From the NCBI GenBank assembly GCA_963573385.1, contig CAUYLG010047368.1, positions 1 through 64,000 of the forward strand: a DNA stretch of 64,000 bases, read 5' to 3'. Source of the DNA: Cacajao melanocephalus. Its lineage: Eukaryota; Chordata; Mammalia; Primates; Pitheciidae. The notes below the pieces were generated by a model, which made no database searches, was not told the DNA's origin, and saw only the letters and a list, made by a program, of their open reading frames with translations. Positions within the stretch are counted from its first letter, which is position 1. Each line of letters starts with the position of its first letter. The position numbers and the translations under genes are program-made. Positions 63,101-64,000 of this stretch are shown piece after piece.

Positions 63101-64000
63101 CTGCAATGAATAAAGTAAGGGAAAAACTGCCTGGTACCTATTCTTTGAAGAAAAAATTAAAGTTTGAAAGATGATATATTGGGCTTTGCTAGAGTCTTTT
63201 AGTGATATTTAGGTTGTTCTACCTCAATGAGGATAGCTTTGAAATCTGCCAAAAGCTTGGTATCTGCTGTTTGTGCAGCATTATGCATCTTCTTTCATCT
63301 GCTTGGACTAGTCAGGGTGTCACTTGTGCCCTTGATCACAATAGTGAGAGTCAGTAGAAAACAAGAATAGAAAAGTGGTTGGCAGCTGAGGTGCCTTAGG
63401 TTGGAACAGTGTCCCACAGGCTGACAGTGATAGAGTTCTATCTGTCAGCAGGGTATCACCAACCTCAGGAGGGGTATAGATGGAAGTGAGGCATCTCAGG
63501 CAGATGAATAGGGGAGCATCAGGAAAGCATGTAAGACAGATGAGAACAGTAAGTTCACAAATGCACCCTGAATAATTTGTATGAGTCCTTTATAGTAAGT
63601 TGACATTTTTCTTTAGCAATGTGAATGGCCATTAAAAGATGTACAGCTTGGTTCCATTTTAAGGCATCTGAAAAATTTGAAATAAGTAGTTTTGAATAAA
63701 AAGAGTGTAACTAAGTCCTGATTAAAATATGTATGGTTATAATTGAGGAAAATAGCTGAATCTTGCTAATGAAGACCAATTAGAGTTTAAACAGTTGAAA
63801 CTTGAAGCTACTCCATTTAAATGCATAAATAAAGCTTGTCTTTCATTATTTTCCCAAAAAGAACACAGCTAAATTCACTTGATAGTAACAGAGAATACAG
63901 AGATAACAGTTGTGCAGTTTTTTTTACAAGATAGTGAGCCCTATACGTGACTCCTCCACCCACAATACCCATTACAATAATACTAACGAAATGTAAATAT
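60126..64000. other. Longest unrecognised stretch of the window
   Basis: About 3.9 kb of AT-rich DNA without a repeat I can name. A weak similarity to an old mammalian repeat (cagaattttagggttggaaatga, 62219-62242 region) was seen but not extended. Short open frames at 60423-60841 (minus) and 62444-62831 (both strands) have no recognised domain. Confidence 0.4.

Overview
The window looks like nuclear DNA from a primate, most likely human. It is AT-rich and CpG-poor and carries Alu elements, primate-type L1 3' ends, THE1/MST-type (MaLR) LTRs, MLT1 and MLT2 LTRs, and older MIR, L2 and DNA-transposon relics. No intact protein-coding gene, tRNA, rRNA, CpG island, CRISPR array or bacterial-style operon can be supported. 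The longer open frames (up to 178 codons) all lie inside, or antisense to, interspersed repeats. The window reads as an intergenic or deep-intronic stretch of a gene-poor region. Repeat names come from recognising remembered consensus features by eye; no database search was possible, so subfamily names are approximate and boundaries are usually good to about 5-30 bases.

Layout. 1-10 kb: the 3' end of an L1PA-type element at the left edge, then mostly unique AT-rich DNA with MIR, L2, an unassigned 0.8 kb ancient repeat, an antisense L1M fragment, a MaLR LTR, a hAT-type relic and an old antisense Alu. 10.1-13.6 kb: a 5'-truncated sense L1 with a broken ORF2. 14-27 kb: unique DNA with a perfect 34-bp tandem duplication, microsatellites, two MaLR LTRs, an MLT1 LTR and a polypurine tract. 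27-35 kb: an antisense Alu with a clear target-site duplication, an L1 with a 5' inversion, an MLT1/MST LTR, an antisense L1M piece, a second hAT relic, an MLT2 LTR and a short Tigger-like element flanked by TA.

39.7-49.0 kb is the structural centrepiece. An old antisense L1M is split by a younger antisense L1 that keeps both its 3' end and its 5'UTR. The younger L1 is itself interrupted by a sense Alu, an antisense Alu and a sense MaLR LTR. 51.6-52.7 kb: an L1PA 3' end has split an MLT1 LTR. 53-57 kb: a cluster of MIR copies and another MLT1. 58.0-58.4 kb: a 5'-truncated processed pseudogene of ribosomal protein L7a (RPL7A). From 60.1 to 64 kb I recognise almost nothing.

The genes do not work together in any sense, because none is functional. 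What the window records is a layered history of retrotransposition: MIR/L2, then L1M and MLT LTRs, then L1MA/PB-type L1 and MaLR, then AluS and L1PA. I found no undescribed biological system. The most useful leads are the dated nesting, the duplicated L1 5'UTR, the twin-priming inversion and the perfect 34-bp duplication.
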